A stretch of 64,000 bases of DNA from Diphasiastrum complanatum. Lineage: Eukaryota > Streptophyta > Lycopodiopsida > Lycopodiales > Lycopodiaceae. The translations under genes were made by a program, and so were the position numbers. The notes below the pieces were generated by a model. The model ran no database searches. It worked only from the letters and a program-made list of their open reading frames with translations, and had not been told where the DNA came from. Location: assembly GCA_029204225.1 (NCBI GenBank), contig CM055102.1, positions 39,633,014 through 39,697,013 on the forward strand, written 5' to 3'. The first letter of the stretch is position 1; each line of letters opens with the position of its first letter. This document shows, piece after piece, positions 21,588-33,420 of the stretch.

Positions 21588-22470
21588 GGGGAGAATTGAA
21601 AAGAAGAGCGCCAACTACATTCAACTATAGATTAAACAAACTTAGAGAGAAAAAATAGATGGATGTCATTATAACATTTGCATCAATTAGCAGTCAGCAT
21701 CTTTGAATGCTACATAAAATGCCTACATCTCTCGAGAGAAAAGAAAGATGGCAAGATTTGAAAGCGGCAACCAACATACACAGATTGAGAAAACTCAAAA
21801 ATAAAAAAATGAGTGGCATGACAACATTTGAATCAAAGATCAATCTCATTTTTCAAGTGCTACATGAAATGATAAACTGGTATGTGAAATGTATAAAGGC
21901 GCTGAGTATGTTTCATTTATTTATTTTTTGTTGAACTGATATTGATTGTAATCTACTTTTTCTTCTTACAATGAAAAAATTTCATCACCATATAGATCTT
22001 CCTGAAGAATATTCTCCTTTGATTAAAAGAGGTGTGAAAGCATCTCGCTTATCAATTGATGATTGTTTGCGCTATAGGGCTGACAAGAAAACAAATATGG
22101 ACCTTTGGGCAGATGGGACATTATATCCTAAAGATCCATATTCCATGCATCATCCCAAATTTTCTTCAGTTACTCAATTGATATATTTTGTCTGTCATGG
22201 AAAGAATGGTTTGCTAAATTATTGTAAAAGATTAGAAGATTATGGTGATGCATTTTCAATGGAAAGAATCCATTGTTTAGTGGATGTAATTAGACGTATA
22301 TCTTCAGATTGTGCTCAAAAAGACAATATTTTGCGAATAAAATTGCTTGAGAATGAGGTTTTTTAAAAAGAAAATGAAAATATTTGAAATAATAGTGAAT
22401 TGTCATAAAAAGCCATAGTGAGTACAAGAAAAGACATTGATCAAATGAAAATAAAATTGAATAATGATCG
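21588..22470 (+). repeat. left arm of large inverted repeat
   Basis: This arm is the reverse complement of 27353-28025 with moderate divergence. The shared order is aaaagaagagcgccaac, ctacataaaatg, gatggcaagatttgaaa, atcaaagatcaatctcatt, ggaaagaatggtttgcta and gacaatattttgcg. The left arm carries about 250 bp (near 21880-22105) missing from the right arm, where the sequence joins directly from 'gataaactggt' to 'gggcaga'. The arm ends near 22470 where unrelated, LTR-like sequence begins. Confidence 0.75.
21707..22366 (+). pseudogene. gene B fragment, forward copy
   Basis: The first frame runs from ATG 21707 (MLHKMPTSLERKERWQDLKA, then TTFESKINLIFQVLHEMINW), followed by a possible GT donor at 'ctg|gtatgtg'. 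A second frame runs from 21971 (HHHIDLPEEYSPLIKRGVKA, LWADGTLYPKDPYSMHHPKF, MERIHCLVDVIRRISSDCAQ). The C-terminal half is missing. The same protein pieces are encoded on the minus strand at 27383-27950, and the LYPKDP region recalls 3150 on the minus strand. The product is not recognised; the company of repeats suggests a mobile-element gene. Confidence 0.45.
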
Positions 22471-23640
<1,170 letters not shown>

Positions 23641-23645
23641 GCCTC

Positions 23646-24205
23646 CTATAGTCCGAATACAGCCTCACTTGTAATCTTGTACTCTAGGACAAAATTATCC
23701 ATTATTTTTTTCATAACTCTCAAAAATGGTGCGATTGTTGTTGTTCTGGTACTTTGCAATCTCTTCCATAAATCTGGGTTGGCATTGGTGACGTTGTCAT
23801 CTTGGTGGAGGCTGCATCCTATCCATTTTCTTTCCCGCCCAGGGTGAGTGTGAATGAGCAGTAGGAGGAGCAACAACAGCAACAAGAGATCCAGCAGCTC
23901 CTGGAGATCTGGAACCAGCAGTAGCAAATCCACCACCACCAGGACCAGCAGTAGTAGGAGATTCATCACCAAGCAGCAGGAGATCCACCACTAGTAGCAG
24001 TTTGGGATCCATCGTGTCTAGGAGAAGCAACAACAACATTGGCATCATCGAAATTAAGAAGCTCTTCCAAGTTCGTGGGCAGTGTTTTCGCAGCCTGCAC
24101 CTCAGAGTTTATGAGATTACAGACATCTTCATCCGTTGGCGTGAGGATCCGAGATGTAGTCGGATGGCTCAGCACGACACGGGCTGCTCTACAAAGATTC
24201 CTTAA
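23646..24205 (-). pseudogene. unrecognised coding-like region with Gly/Ala/Pro-rich stretch
   Basis: On the minus strand a frame around 24175-23966 reads LSHPTTSRILTPTDEDVCNL and AKTLPTNLEELLNFDDANVV. A neighbouring frame holds a Gly/Ala/Pro-rich segment (GPGGGGFATAGSRSPGAAGS) and then NANPDLWKRLQSTRT. Frames change near 23970 and 23800, partly across CAG-like trinucleotide repeats. GC content is higher than in the flanks, which is consistent with former coding sequence. No family is recognised. It could be a broken exon or a transposon gene piece. Confidence 0.3.
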
Positions 24206-25027
24206 AATTTCATTCCGCCTGATATTCTGAAGCTGTTGCGCAATAATCCTGACCTTCTTAGTGCTTTGTCCTAGCCAATTGTTTACTTCTAGTCATAAAC
24301 AATTCAAGATATGCTAAAAAGAGCTTAATTATGGTAAAAAAGATTGGATTCAGAAAAAGCAAATCAAAAAAAAAAAAATGACAAAATCTATGAAATTACG
24401 CTCTCCTCTACTGGTAAAAGTGAAAAATGAATTGAAAAATCCTTTATATATAATTTGGCCCATGCATAGTAAAGTTCAACTAGCGTGTTTTGGCCATGTG
24501 CAGCTTAATGCAAGATTTTTTGGGCAATATCGAATATGTGCAAATAGTGAGGTAGAGAGATTCCTCACAATTAGTTCAGCGCACAAGTTCGATATATGGT
24601 TTTTAGAATATTCTCAAGAATATTCCTCATGGAATATTCATTTTGAAGAAATATTCTTTTTTGTAGTTGTAAAGTGGCAAGAATATTCTAATATTCGACG
24701 ATGCATTTATTTCATGATCCGTTCTGGTGACACGAGTGGAGAAAGTGTATAAATATCAGTTCAAGGCCAACATAACATTTTTGGTAAATTTTTCATTCTC
24801 CCGTTGTTTAGGTTGTACATATCGTTCTGGTGCACAGTTTCTTGAAAGATTAATATTGCTTTTGATCAGTACACTTATATTCGATACATGCAATTAATTT
24901 GCTGTTTTTTTGTTAGTCTTCCGTTAATACAATGTCTTTAGCTTCATGTAGGTCTGATCCGGATATTGTGCTCTCTTGATTCCTCGACAATTTTGGTATT
25001 ATTGAAGCTAGGGAGTACTTCATATCG
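24206..25027. other. no recognisable gene
   Basis: AT-rich, with A-runs near 24368. A 124-residue frame at 24378-24752 has no family likeness and is probably chance. Confidence 0.35.
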
Positions 25028-25667
25028 TTGTTTCATCAATTTTTTCATGTTTTTGCTATGGCTCATCAGAATAGACACATATTCTTTGAGCATTATAAGA
25101 TATTCAACAGTTTTGTTACATCGCCCTCGCAAACGTTTGAGAACAAGACTTTTGTGCATTACACTGATATTGTCAAGCATGTTGAAATACAATTGAAAAA
25201 TAGATTGGATCGATTATATACAAAATTTTATAAGAAATTTAAGTTTTCAGGTTACTGCCAATTTTGCCACAAGAAGTGTAAATTAGTTGAATATGGATCA
25301 ACATATATATTATATTTGATTATTTTGATTCCAGATGAAGTGGATTGCTCAAGCTCCATGCAAACGTCACCTCCCTCCTCTTCACGAGATCAGAAGATCA
25401 AGGATGCAGTCAAGTTTCTTTTTGAAATTGACATAAAATATGGCCCCAAGTGATAATCGATTTGCATTTGTAGGAGAGACCAAAAATGCTATGGATGAAT
25501 CAAATGAAATTCCTTCTCGATCCTTTTTTTATTCACCTAGATATTACATAGATAATGATAGTTATCTCATTGTACCTGACTTGTGCGGTCTTTTGGATTA
25601 TCGTGAAGATGAAGTTTTATGTATTTTAGCCAAAACATTAGGGGAGTGTTTTGACATTCTTGACTGA
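25028..25667 (+). pseudogene. unknown gene A, N-terminal part
   Basis: Two successive frames, 25028-25453 (FFEHYKIFNSFVTSPSQTFE, VEIQLKNRLDRLYTKFYKKF, YCQFCHKKCK) and 25440-25667 (YYIDNDSYLIVPDLCGLLDY), read like one protein with a frame change near 25440. The Cys-x2-Cys-x3-Cys group could bind a metal. The C-terminal part of the same unit is probably the frame at 26117-26350, whose relative lies at 942-1218. The function is unknown. It is convergent with gene B on the minus strand at 27020-28328. Confidence 0.4.
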
Positions 25668-26116
25668 GTATAATGACATTGTTCTTCGAGTAGATGATTT
25701 GATCGATAATGACACTCTTTGTCTAGAAGAGTGCTTGCAACAGTCTTTGTCGAAGACCCGTGAGCATAAAAAAAATATTCCCTAAGAGGATGAGTTCATT
25801 GCTTTCTAGACCCAACTTGGTTTTGGGCCTCGTAAAATATATCAACCAAATGAGTTAAGCTTGCAAAAGGGTCACAGAATAGACCACCCCAAATTAATTC
25901 AAGCAGATACTGTTGAATGTGTGAATTATTTAATTTTCTATGCATACAACTAATTTTGCATATTGTTTATATTCATCATAAAAAACCAGCATTTTAATTT
26001 TCATATTGAGAAAATTCAACAAAGACAACGGCCTTGGAAATTATCTGAAGTTTTCAAAAAACTATGAGATTTGTGTTGCTCATTCGAAGCTCAGTGCTCA
26101 AGGCAAAACAATTATC

Positions 26117-26350
26117 ATGGCAGTAAAGGCATTGTCTCATTACTTAAGTGGTCATAAGTTCATTAAACCACACAACATAATTTTTGTTAAACATTTGATT
26201 GCACTCAAGATTTTAGGTTATGGACTCAAGAATACTATTCTCCGATCTGCTCATTTTGCTTTGTATGAAACTTACATTGAATTATGTTGACAAAAGAAAA
26301 ATGCTTATCTTTTGGATCCATTTGCAAGAGAGAATTCTTCCATGACAACA
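26117..26350 (+). pseudogene. unknown gene A, C-terminal part
   Basis: The frame MAVKALSHYLSGHKFIKP, VKHLIALKILGYGLKNTILR stops at 26288 but continues beyond the stop as KKNAYLLDPFAREN. It parallels 942-1218 block by block, including the residues that follow the stop. Shared sequence extends downstream on both loci (ttgcttgccaatgagatttt at 26646 against ttgctaatgcgatttt at 1426). Confidence 0.45.
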
Positions 26351-27019
26351 AAATGCAACTGGTACTAGAAAAAGAAAAAAAAGATGGCAAAGATATATAG
26401 ATATATCCAAATAGTTTGGATAATGTATTTGTCCAAAACAAATTACAAATATATAGTACAATGTGTTTCTGTCAATCTAACTCCCTTCATGTATAAATTT
26501 GCATGCCTTTTTGAACTTGATGTAATTTGTAGATTTTGTTTGATGTCGTATTTGTGCTTGTCAATAGAACCATTGAAATAGTTGAAGGATATATCCGTGT
26601 CTACCATTGAGGCCACCATGGTATGTGTTTTTATGAAATGCTGCTCTTGCTTGCCAATGAGATTTTTTCATCCCTTGTGATGACCATATACTCAAACTTC
26701 CATGATTTTCTGCTAAGGATATGGAATGGTGTCGTAATATATGCTGCAAATATCAATCATTTGTATCAATAGGTAAACATATCTGTTTTTAAATGCTTAT
26801 TATGTAATGTGTGATATGATCCGCTGCCCATGCCACTTTAACTGCATCTACAAACTCAACACAACTTTTCCAGGAGCAGTCGCAAGTCACTGTTTGAAAA
26901 TATTTTCTTTCATAACATTTTAACCATATCAGCTAATTTTTTCTATACTTCAACTTTCATTACCCTTGTTAATCCTTTTTGCTCAAAATCTTGAGTAGCA
27001 ACTATGATATCTTTTCAAA

Positions 27020-28328
27020 CTAAGTAATGCGCCTTAGATGGCTTTCCTGAATGGTTAGATTGAATCTTCGCGCCTTTGCTCCGCCAATGCTTGGCTTGCA
27101 AGGTACATTTCCTGTTTTTCCTAAAAGTTTAAGGTCCTTTTTGTATTTTAGCACGTCTTGTATAGAGACCTGCTTTAGATAGAACATCTCTGGCTTAGTG
27201 TTCCAAGCATATAATATGTGACAATACACAAGCTTTTTGATTATTTACAAAAAAAACTAGTCAATTGATAACAACATCAAATCCAAGTAACATACTTGAT
27301 TTTTTTAGCTTTTAAAATATCAACATCTCTCAATAGTTGTGAGTATGCAAAACAATCATTATTCAACTCGATTTTCATTTGATCAATGTTTTTTCTTGTA
27401 CTCATTATGATTTTTTTTTAACAATTCACTATTATTTTGATGATTTTTATTTTCTTTTTGGAAAAGCTCATTCTCTACCAATTTTATTCGCAAAATATTG
27501 TCTTTTTGAGCACAATTGGAAGGTATACTTCTAATTACATCCTCTAAACAATGGATTCTTTCCATTGAAAATACATTAACATATTCCTTTAATCTTTCAC
27601 AATTACCTAGCAAACCATTCTTTCCATGACATACAAAATATATTAATTGAGTAACTGAACAAATTTGGGAAGCAACATGAAATGTGGATCTTTAGGATAT
27701 AATGTCTCGTATGTCTGCCCACCAGTTTATCATTTCACGTAGCACTTGAAGAATGAGATTGATCTTTGATTCAAATGTTGTCATGCTGCTCATTTTTTTT
27801 ACTTTTGTGTTTGCTCAATCCGTGTATTTTGGTTGGTCACTCTTCTTTTTTCAAATCTTGCCATCTCTCTTTTCTCTTGAGAGATGTAAGCATTTTATGT
27901 AGCATTCAAAGATTGTGACTACTAATTGATGCAAATCTTATAAGGACGTCCATCTATTTTTCCTCTAATTTGTTCAATCTATAGTGTAATGTAGTTGGCG
28001 CTCTTCTTTTCAAATCTTGCCCCTCTCTCTCTTCTCCCAAGTGACTGTGGCCTGGCCATTTCTTATAGGGCCCTTTTGTACTTAAAAACTCATGTAATGC
28101 ACTTGAACCAGGCTCACCACCCAAATTCCCTGTAGCACTAACTCGTTCAGGTGCATGGACAGGCTTCAATTGTTCTAAGATCTGCTTTAACATCAACTCC
28201 ATACCGTCAACTTTGGCAGGAGGTGCATCAATATTCTGAGAAGAATGTGTAGTATCACTAAAAGATGCGATAGCAAAAACTAGCCAAGAAAACAAAGCAA
28301 CTTGCAAAATTATGCAAAAAATCGGCAA
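27020..28328 (-). pseudogene. gene B, second and fuller copy
   Basis: Minus-strand frames in order: a hydrophobic start (CIILQVALFSWLVFAIAS) at 28328-28250, then VDGMELMLKQILEQLKPVHA and EGQDLKRRAPTTLHYRLNKL, ending at 27954. Degenerate RWQDLKK and SMTTFESKINLI-type sequence follows. The next frame (27613-27383) has SMERIHCLEDVIRSIPSNCA and NILRIKLVENELF. The last frame (27229-27020) has KKDLKLLGKTGNVPCKPSIG. Comparison with the copies at 21.7 and 1.6-3.2 kb shows a common gene with probable introns. No catalytic signature can be named with confidence. Confidence 0.45.
27353..28025 (-). repeat. right arm of large inverted repeat
   Basis: Inverted counterpart of 21588-22470. It lacks the internal stretch of about 250 bp found in the left arm. 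Beyond 28025 the right locus continues with coding-like sequence, whereas the left arm meets a different flank. Confidence 0.75.
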
Positions 28329-28344
28329 TTAAAGCACAAATAAG

Positions 28345-28540
28345 CTTCTTTCATCCCAAACAAGCTATGTGTGTTGGATTTGGATGATGGTGTTGAGATG
28401 GATGTCATTAAGGATGATTCTTCTTCATCCTTGTCCTCTTGATGTACGATGTTGCTTTTCTTGTCTTCTTGTGCCTTCTTCTTCTTGAAGCATTCTGATG
28501 CAAAGTACCTCTTCTTTCCACAAAAGAAACACTTGTGAGA
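28345..28540 (-). pseudogene. copia gag zinc-knuckle fragment
   Basis: The minus strand encodes KCFFCGKKRYFASECFKKKK followed by an acidic Lys/Glu-rich tail (QEDKDEEESSLMTS). This is the nucleocapsid end of a copia Gag. The spacing Cys-x2-Cys-x4-[His]-x4-Cys holds, but the histidine is replaced by tyrosine. It is a fragment with opposite orientation to the LTR and gag that follow. Confidence 0.6.
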
Positions 28541-28544
28541 AAGT

Positions 28545-28953
28545 TAGAAGTCGAGTTTGAGTAGATTCAAATTTAAATGTTGGGTACATTGAATCTAGAC
28601 CCAATTTGTATTTTGGTGGAAAAGCCAAGTGGCCAAATAGGATTTGGACCTGCTATAAAAAGATGTAACTCGTGGAGAAACACATCTTCTCTCTTCTCTA
28701 TCTCATTTCATGCTTATACATGGTTCTCTTGGATTCTACTATCCATTGGTGCACTATACTTGTGATTGCATGCAATTCTATGTAGAATGATCTATATTTG
28801 CTATTTTTGGATCCACACCTGTGAAATACAGTAGCTTGCTGGTTTTGTAAGGACAACAACATTTTTTACATTGGCAAGATTAGTAGTGTAGCTTCTTTTG
28901 TAACCAAATATCCTTTATGGACTTGGATCATTTATGATAAGAATTCTTTCATA
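28545..28953 (+). repeat. copia LTR, family of the 29.5 kb gag
   Basis: It matches in inverted orientation the LTR at 50998-51734 (shared phrases: acattgaatctagacccaa, ttggtgcactatacttgtgat, acattggcaagatt). A TATA-like box (ctataaaaag, near 28654) is present. It is followed by a degenerate primer site. The first part of the LTR is missing or diverged. Confidence 0.65.
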
Positions 28954-28965
28954 TAGTATCAGAAC
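28954..28965 (+). other. degenerate primer-binding site
   Basis: TAGTATCAGAAC differs at two positions from the copia primer TGGTATCAGAGC and abuts the LTR end. Confidence 0.6.
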
Positions 28966-29552
28966 TTGTGTTTCAGATTATGAAGGAAGAAATCAGATTT
29001 ATTAATGGTTTGGTGAAGATATCAAAACTAGAGCATGCTAGAGAGAATTCTACACCAAAATCGAGTTTCTTGCATTTGTAGATTGAATCTTTTGTATGTC
29101 AAAACCCTATATAGGTTTATAAACTTGATCAATTCCGATTTTTGAATTCACATGTTGAATTTGGCCGATTTTTGGATCATTGGATCAGCCTAAGTTGTGG
29201 CTAATATATTGCATATCAAATTTTCAGCATTTGCATGTAGATTTGGATTATTAAATGTTTTGTGATTTTGTCAAAACCCTAATTTTGATTGGATCTCTAC
29301 ATAGTGAGGTTGCTGGACTTCATTTGAGTGTGTTTCAATCTTAGGAAGTGGCAAGATCATTAGATTGAGGAAAGATCATAGGTTGATCAAGGTTTCACGA
29401 TTCTATGTGTTGATTTGCTTGGTATAAGTGCTAGAAGAAGATTCTTGAGTAGTTTCAAATCTTTGTGATTTCTTTTGAAAACATTTGTTGTTGTTCAAAG
29501 GAGTGCTTTGTGCATTGAAACAGATTGAAAGAGAAGATCAGGTCATTGCTAC
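28966..29552 (+). other. copia untranslated leader
   Basis: 587 bp between primer site and gag ATG with no coding signal. Confidence 0.55.
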
Positions 29553-29912
29553 ATGGCAACATCAAGTGGAGTCATGTTGGAAGCCAGTGTTAGGCTTACC
29601 TCAAGTAACTATTCATCATGGAAGGTGAGGATGGAATCACTTCTTGAGATAAATAATGTTTTGGATATTGTTGTAGGTTTGGAGGAGAGACCAGAAACAC
29701 AACAAGGCCAAATGAGGTATGATAAGAGGGCCAAAAGGGCTCTACACATGATCAAGATGAACGTTACCAATGAGCTTCTCAAGGAGGTTGAAAAGAGTAC
29801 TTCATCTAAGGATGCTTGGGATTCATTGAAGAAGCTTTATGAATCCAAGTCTACTTCTAGAGTGTTGACTCTAACAAGGCAAATTTTTTCTTGTTTGCAA
29901 AAGAATGAATAA
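29553..29912 (+). pseudogene. truncated copia gag
   Basis: The ATG at 29553 gives MATSSGVMLEASVRLTSSNY, then SSWKVRMESLLEINNVLDIV and KALHMIK-like helices to YESKSTSRVLTLTRQIF. This is the N-terminal third of a copia Gag. It lines up with 80-400. The frame ends at 29912 where it joins an inverted LTR fragment of the same family, so the rest of the element was lost in a rearrangement. Confidence 0.8.
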
Positions 29913-29920
29913 AGTCCAAG

Positions 29921-30055
29921 TTCAAAAAGTGTTTATTCAAATGAAATTTAGACTAATGAACTTTGAAAAGTCAAACTCTAAGTCTAAAATAGTGTCGGCC
30001 GCAATTTGCCAAATATAAAAATGTAGCAAATATGATCAAACTAGTTGAATCTTTC
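29921..30055 (-). repeat. inverted LTR fragment, same copia family
   Basis: The phrase gtgtttattcaaatgaaatt and the end aactagttgaatctttcaca match, on the minus strand, the start of the LTR at 51734 (TGTGATAAATTTCAACTAG). It lies head-on against the gag fragment. Confidence 0.5.
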
Positions 30056-30089
30056 ACACCAAGCACAAGCCTCCTCATCCCAAGGCTCG

Positions 30090-30861
30090 AGATCCATTTC
30101 TGTCAGCAGCGCATTCAAAAGACCAAAACCGGTAGAAGACGAAATCAACGCCTACCTTGTCCAGTACCCCTATGAAAGCTCACGTGGCGGCTGACAGCTA
30201 CCAGTCACGATCAAAGAGGTCAAAGGCAACGAGCAAGCCTTTATCCTAGCATTGGCACCTCAACCAGAATGGCGCAAGAAGTTGTTTAAAAGAGAACCTG
30301 CGGCCATCAGGGCATATTTCACGAGTCCACGCCAACTATGGGTCAATGCCCACTACGTCCCATATCCACGCAGATCAAAATGGGTAGAGTACGACACCGC
30401 AATGGACAAGATTACCATCAAAACTCTGAATTGGCCAAAGATCCATTCTGAAAATAGACGCCAAGCAGGCTCTAGTCCAGTTTTCTAAAGAATTTGTAAA
30501 TTGTCCAGATCCCACAGTTTGCACGACCGCACAATATGTTTGGGACTTGGAATACTTGATGGGTGTCGCCACCAAATGAGACGACTTTCTCCCATCGATT
30601 TGTTTTGACCCGAACATGGCCCTGGCATCACAAAAAGTCGAAGATCAATTGCTAGTGGCTCGAGTGTACTATAGAGCGACACTTCTCGGCGACCATTGGC
30701 AATCAGATTTCAAGCCTGGATTGAGCAAAATTGGCTCACAGGCGTTCATAAGTCCTTCTAACCTTACCAAAGACAAGAAGAGCACAACAAGATTGGACTT
30801 CATAGAAGAGGTGACCGGATATCTCATTTACCAACGACGTGCTAAACGGAACTTATACTAA
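30090..30861 (+). pseudogene. second copy of the gypsy extra-ORF C-terminus
   Basis: Frames KRPKPVEDEINAYLVQYPYE (near 30115), REPAAIRAYFTSPRQLWVNA and HYVPYPRRSKWVEYDTAMDK (30290-30410) and KTLNWPKIH line up with 20370-20710. A shifted frame FDPNMALASQKVEDQLLVAR (30605-30660) lines up with 20880-20930. Stops and frameshifts occur at 30196, 30486 and near 30570. The conserved block ASPRQL-x5-YVP-x-PRR-x-KW-x5-AMDKIT-x2-T-x-NWP-x-IH is shared by both copies. No other gypsy domain accompanies this copy except, possibly, the integrase scrap at 33.3 kb. Confidence 0.6.
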
Positions 30862-31388
30862 GCCTCATAGTGTTGAAGGACCGACACTACTTCAGGTCGG
30901 AGGCCCTGTTGAGGGTATGACAGTGTAAATAAATAAATTAGCCAGAAATAGCTACGAGGGTTGTGGCATCCTGCGTGTGAAAGCTTATGCCCCAATGAGC
31001 ACTTGTAAATAAATAATTTTGGCAATAAACTTGACTTTGGGCAAATGGTGGTAGGTGGGGTGTGTTTCTTCCTACACCATAGATCATTTGTGTTTCTTGT
31101 GGATGGTGTGGATTACAATCCCATCTTTTGCAAGTAGCCAACATGAAGCAAGGGGCAAGGCCACCCCAGAGATAAAAAAGCACCATTTGTAATCCATTTT
31201 CATGCTTAATTGAGAGGAGATTCTACTATTTTGTGAGCTCAAGCATCCTCATTTGCTAATCAATCTTGCTTATGCTTTTGTTGTGATTTGCTTGTTGTTT
31301 TAGTTTCCGTTGTTTTTGCTTTATGCTAGTTAAAGTTTCTCCATAAGCATGACATTGAGCATTTGAGGTAACCTCCATCTCTACCCTC

Positions 31389-31391
<3 letters not shown>
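30862..31391. other. probable gypsy 3' flank, no gene
   Basis: Follows the extra-ORF copy in the place where a 3' LTR would lie, but I find no match to the 21361-21509 repeat. Confidence 0.3.

Positions 31392-31441
<50 letters not shown>
31392..31441. repeat. CT microsatellite, 50 bp
   Basis: Perfect CT run; it is followed by two copies of a 'gagttagt(g/a)gaagtagtgtta' phrase at 31460-31515. Confidence 0.95.
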
Positions 31442-31444
<3 letters not shown>

Positions 31445-32687
31445 ATGAATGCATGTGATTAGAGTTAGTGGAAGTAGTGTTAAGTGGACTAGAGTTAGTA
31501 GAAGTAGTGTTAAAGTAGAGTAGAGTTAGACTTGATCAAATTTTGTCATATCATATTACAGTTGTCCTAACATGCTAACAGATCAACACAACTTTGTGTG
31601 AAAAAGCAAGACATGGGAGAGTACAATAAAATGTAACAAAACATTCAAAGCCTACCAAAACACCAACATTGTGCTAGAACTTTTCCAAGTGATGGAAATA
31701 TCTATAACTTGCAAAACAGATGGGTGATAGCCAAGTTATCGCTAAAAGATTACAAGCAAGACCAATGATCGGGGTGATAAAAAAAAATGAACCCTAAGGT
31801 TTGCCCTCTCCCATGAGCATAGTGGCAAACATTAGTTCTCAAAAAGATGTGGAAACATTTTCCATGGAGTTGAAATTGGTAGGCGAACATGTTGAGAAAT
31901 TTCATAGACAAAGAAGCGATGATAACATAAAGATGCATATAGAGGAGTAAAATTTTATTTGTTTTGAAAGGCATTTGTAAGTGCAAAGGTTGAGATTAAG
32001 GGATTTGTTATAGAGATTAAATGCATAATTATCCAATGTCAAGTACAAAAGGATTAAATGCTAATTAATGGGCTTCATTGTGACCCGAAGACAACTATGA
32101 CAATCATGCAGTAATAAAATAGGAAGGAAAAAATGGAAAACTTTTTACTCATTTGGAGGATTAGAAATCGAATAAAAAACATGCTTTTTATCACTTTTAA
32201 TAATAAAATCATCTAAGTTCACAGATTATTCTAAGCAGCAAAATAGTAAATCTAATGGCACGTTAACTAGTAGTAAATCTCTATTGAATTATTATATTAA
32301 AAATACTCAAACCATTAAAAGGTAAACCATATATTATGCATTGTCAATATATTTCAATACAAAAGTGGCAATGCTTTTAACACTTCTCAAGAAGCCATTC
32401 CTAATTTGATTCTACAAAATGGGAGTTGGGGGGGTCAAAATTTTATCTTATCAATTTTCTTTCTATTGCTAATACATATAGAACAATTATTGGTGTAAAG
32501 AATACCCATTGATTTGACTTTGAGCTTAGCTACTCAAGTTTTTCTCTTGTATGATTTGACTCACATTTGAAAGTCTATTAGCAATCGTTTTAAAAAGATT
32601 GTTGAATGTAAATTTTACATATGGCCTAGTATCACTCACAATTTTTACAAAAAGAAAAAATCCAAACTTCATTTACAAATCAAACTA
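31442..32687. other. no recognisable gene
   Basis: AT-rich intergenic sequence. The frames present are short and without family likeness. Confidence 0.45.
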
Positions 32688-32795
32688 TCCCATTAGGGTT
32701 TGATGATATTTGCAACCGTAACACTAGCAAAAGCACCTACCTCCCATTAGGGTTTGATGATATTTGCAACCATCACACTTGCAAAAGCATGTACC
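32688..32795 (+). repeat. tandem duplication, 2 x 54 bp
   Basis: The unit begins tcccattagggtttgatgat and is repeated at 32742 with a few substitutions. Confidence 0.85.
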
Positions 32796-33329
32796 TAAAT
32801 GGAATAGTTGGAAATTTCACATCTCACAATAATTTCCCTTGATAAATACAAGGCAAATGATGTGATGTCAATGCGTTGTCATCTTTGGGTGAGGTAGACC
32901 AAGGGGTGACTTCTAATTTTTGTTCCCACCAACTTTGTCTACGAAGTTTTCTCAAATTGTGGTTCGAGTCTCAAATCAATTCAAACCCAAAGCAATTCAA
33001 ACTGAACAAAAAAGTTGGTGAAAAAAAAATGATGATTTATTCAATATGTTTTTCTTATATATCTTGATTTGTTTCCAATACAATCTTCGCTAAACCAGTG
33101 CACAAATCTTCTTATATTTAATTGAGGTCAATATAATAATCTGATTCGAGTCAAATATAACCTTCACCAAACCAATGTGCAAGCAACAAATCCCTCCAAT
33201 ATATGATCCATGTGAATTGTCCAAATGCCTCAAGCATTTTAAGGCCTAATCATAATTTTAAGAGGGCCCAAATCAGGCCTAGGTGTATAAGTGCGACTAC
33301 TGATGTATCTTGCTATCAAGTACCAATTA

Positions 33330-33420
33330 GCCCGGCTGCTAAATTCACACAATCTCGATACATTATAATAGCCACCGACTATTGCACCAAATGGGCCGCT
33401 ACTTTCGCGACAGTCTGCAA
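33330..33420 (+). pseudogene. gypsy integrase scrap
   Basis: The frame SPAAKFTQSRYIIIATDYCT KWAAT matches the segment around the first catalytic Asp of gypsy integrases (YILVATDYFTKW type). Flanking frames are not clearly integrase. It is an isolated short relic. Confidence 0.6.

Noticed and set aside
23646-23972. Leu-rich hydrophobic frame that looks like a membrane protein
   Set aside because: The leucines come from a CAG/CTG-type trinucleotide tract in a shifted frame. The neighbouring Gly/Ala/Pro-rich frame is as plausible, so no membrane protein is claimed.
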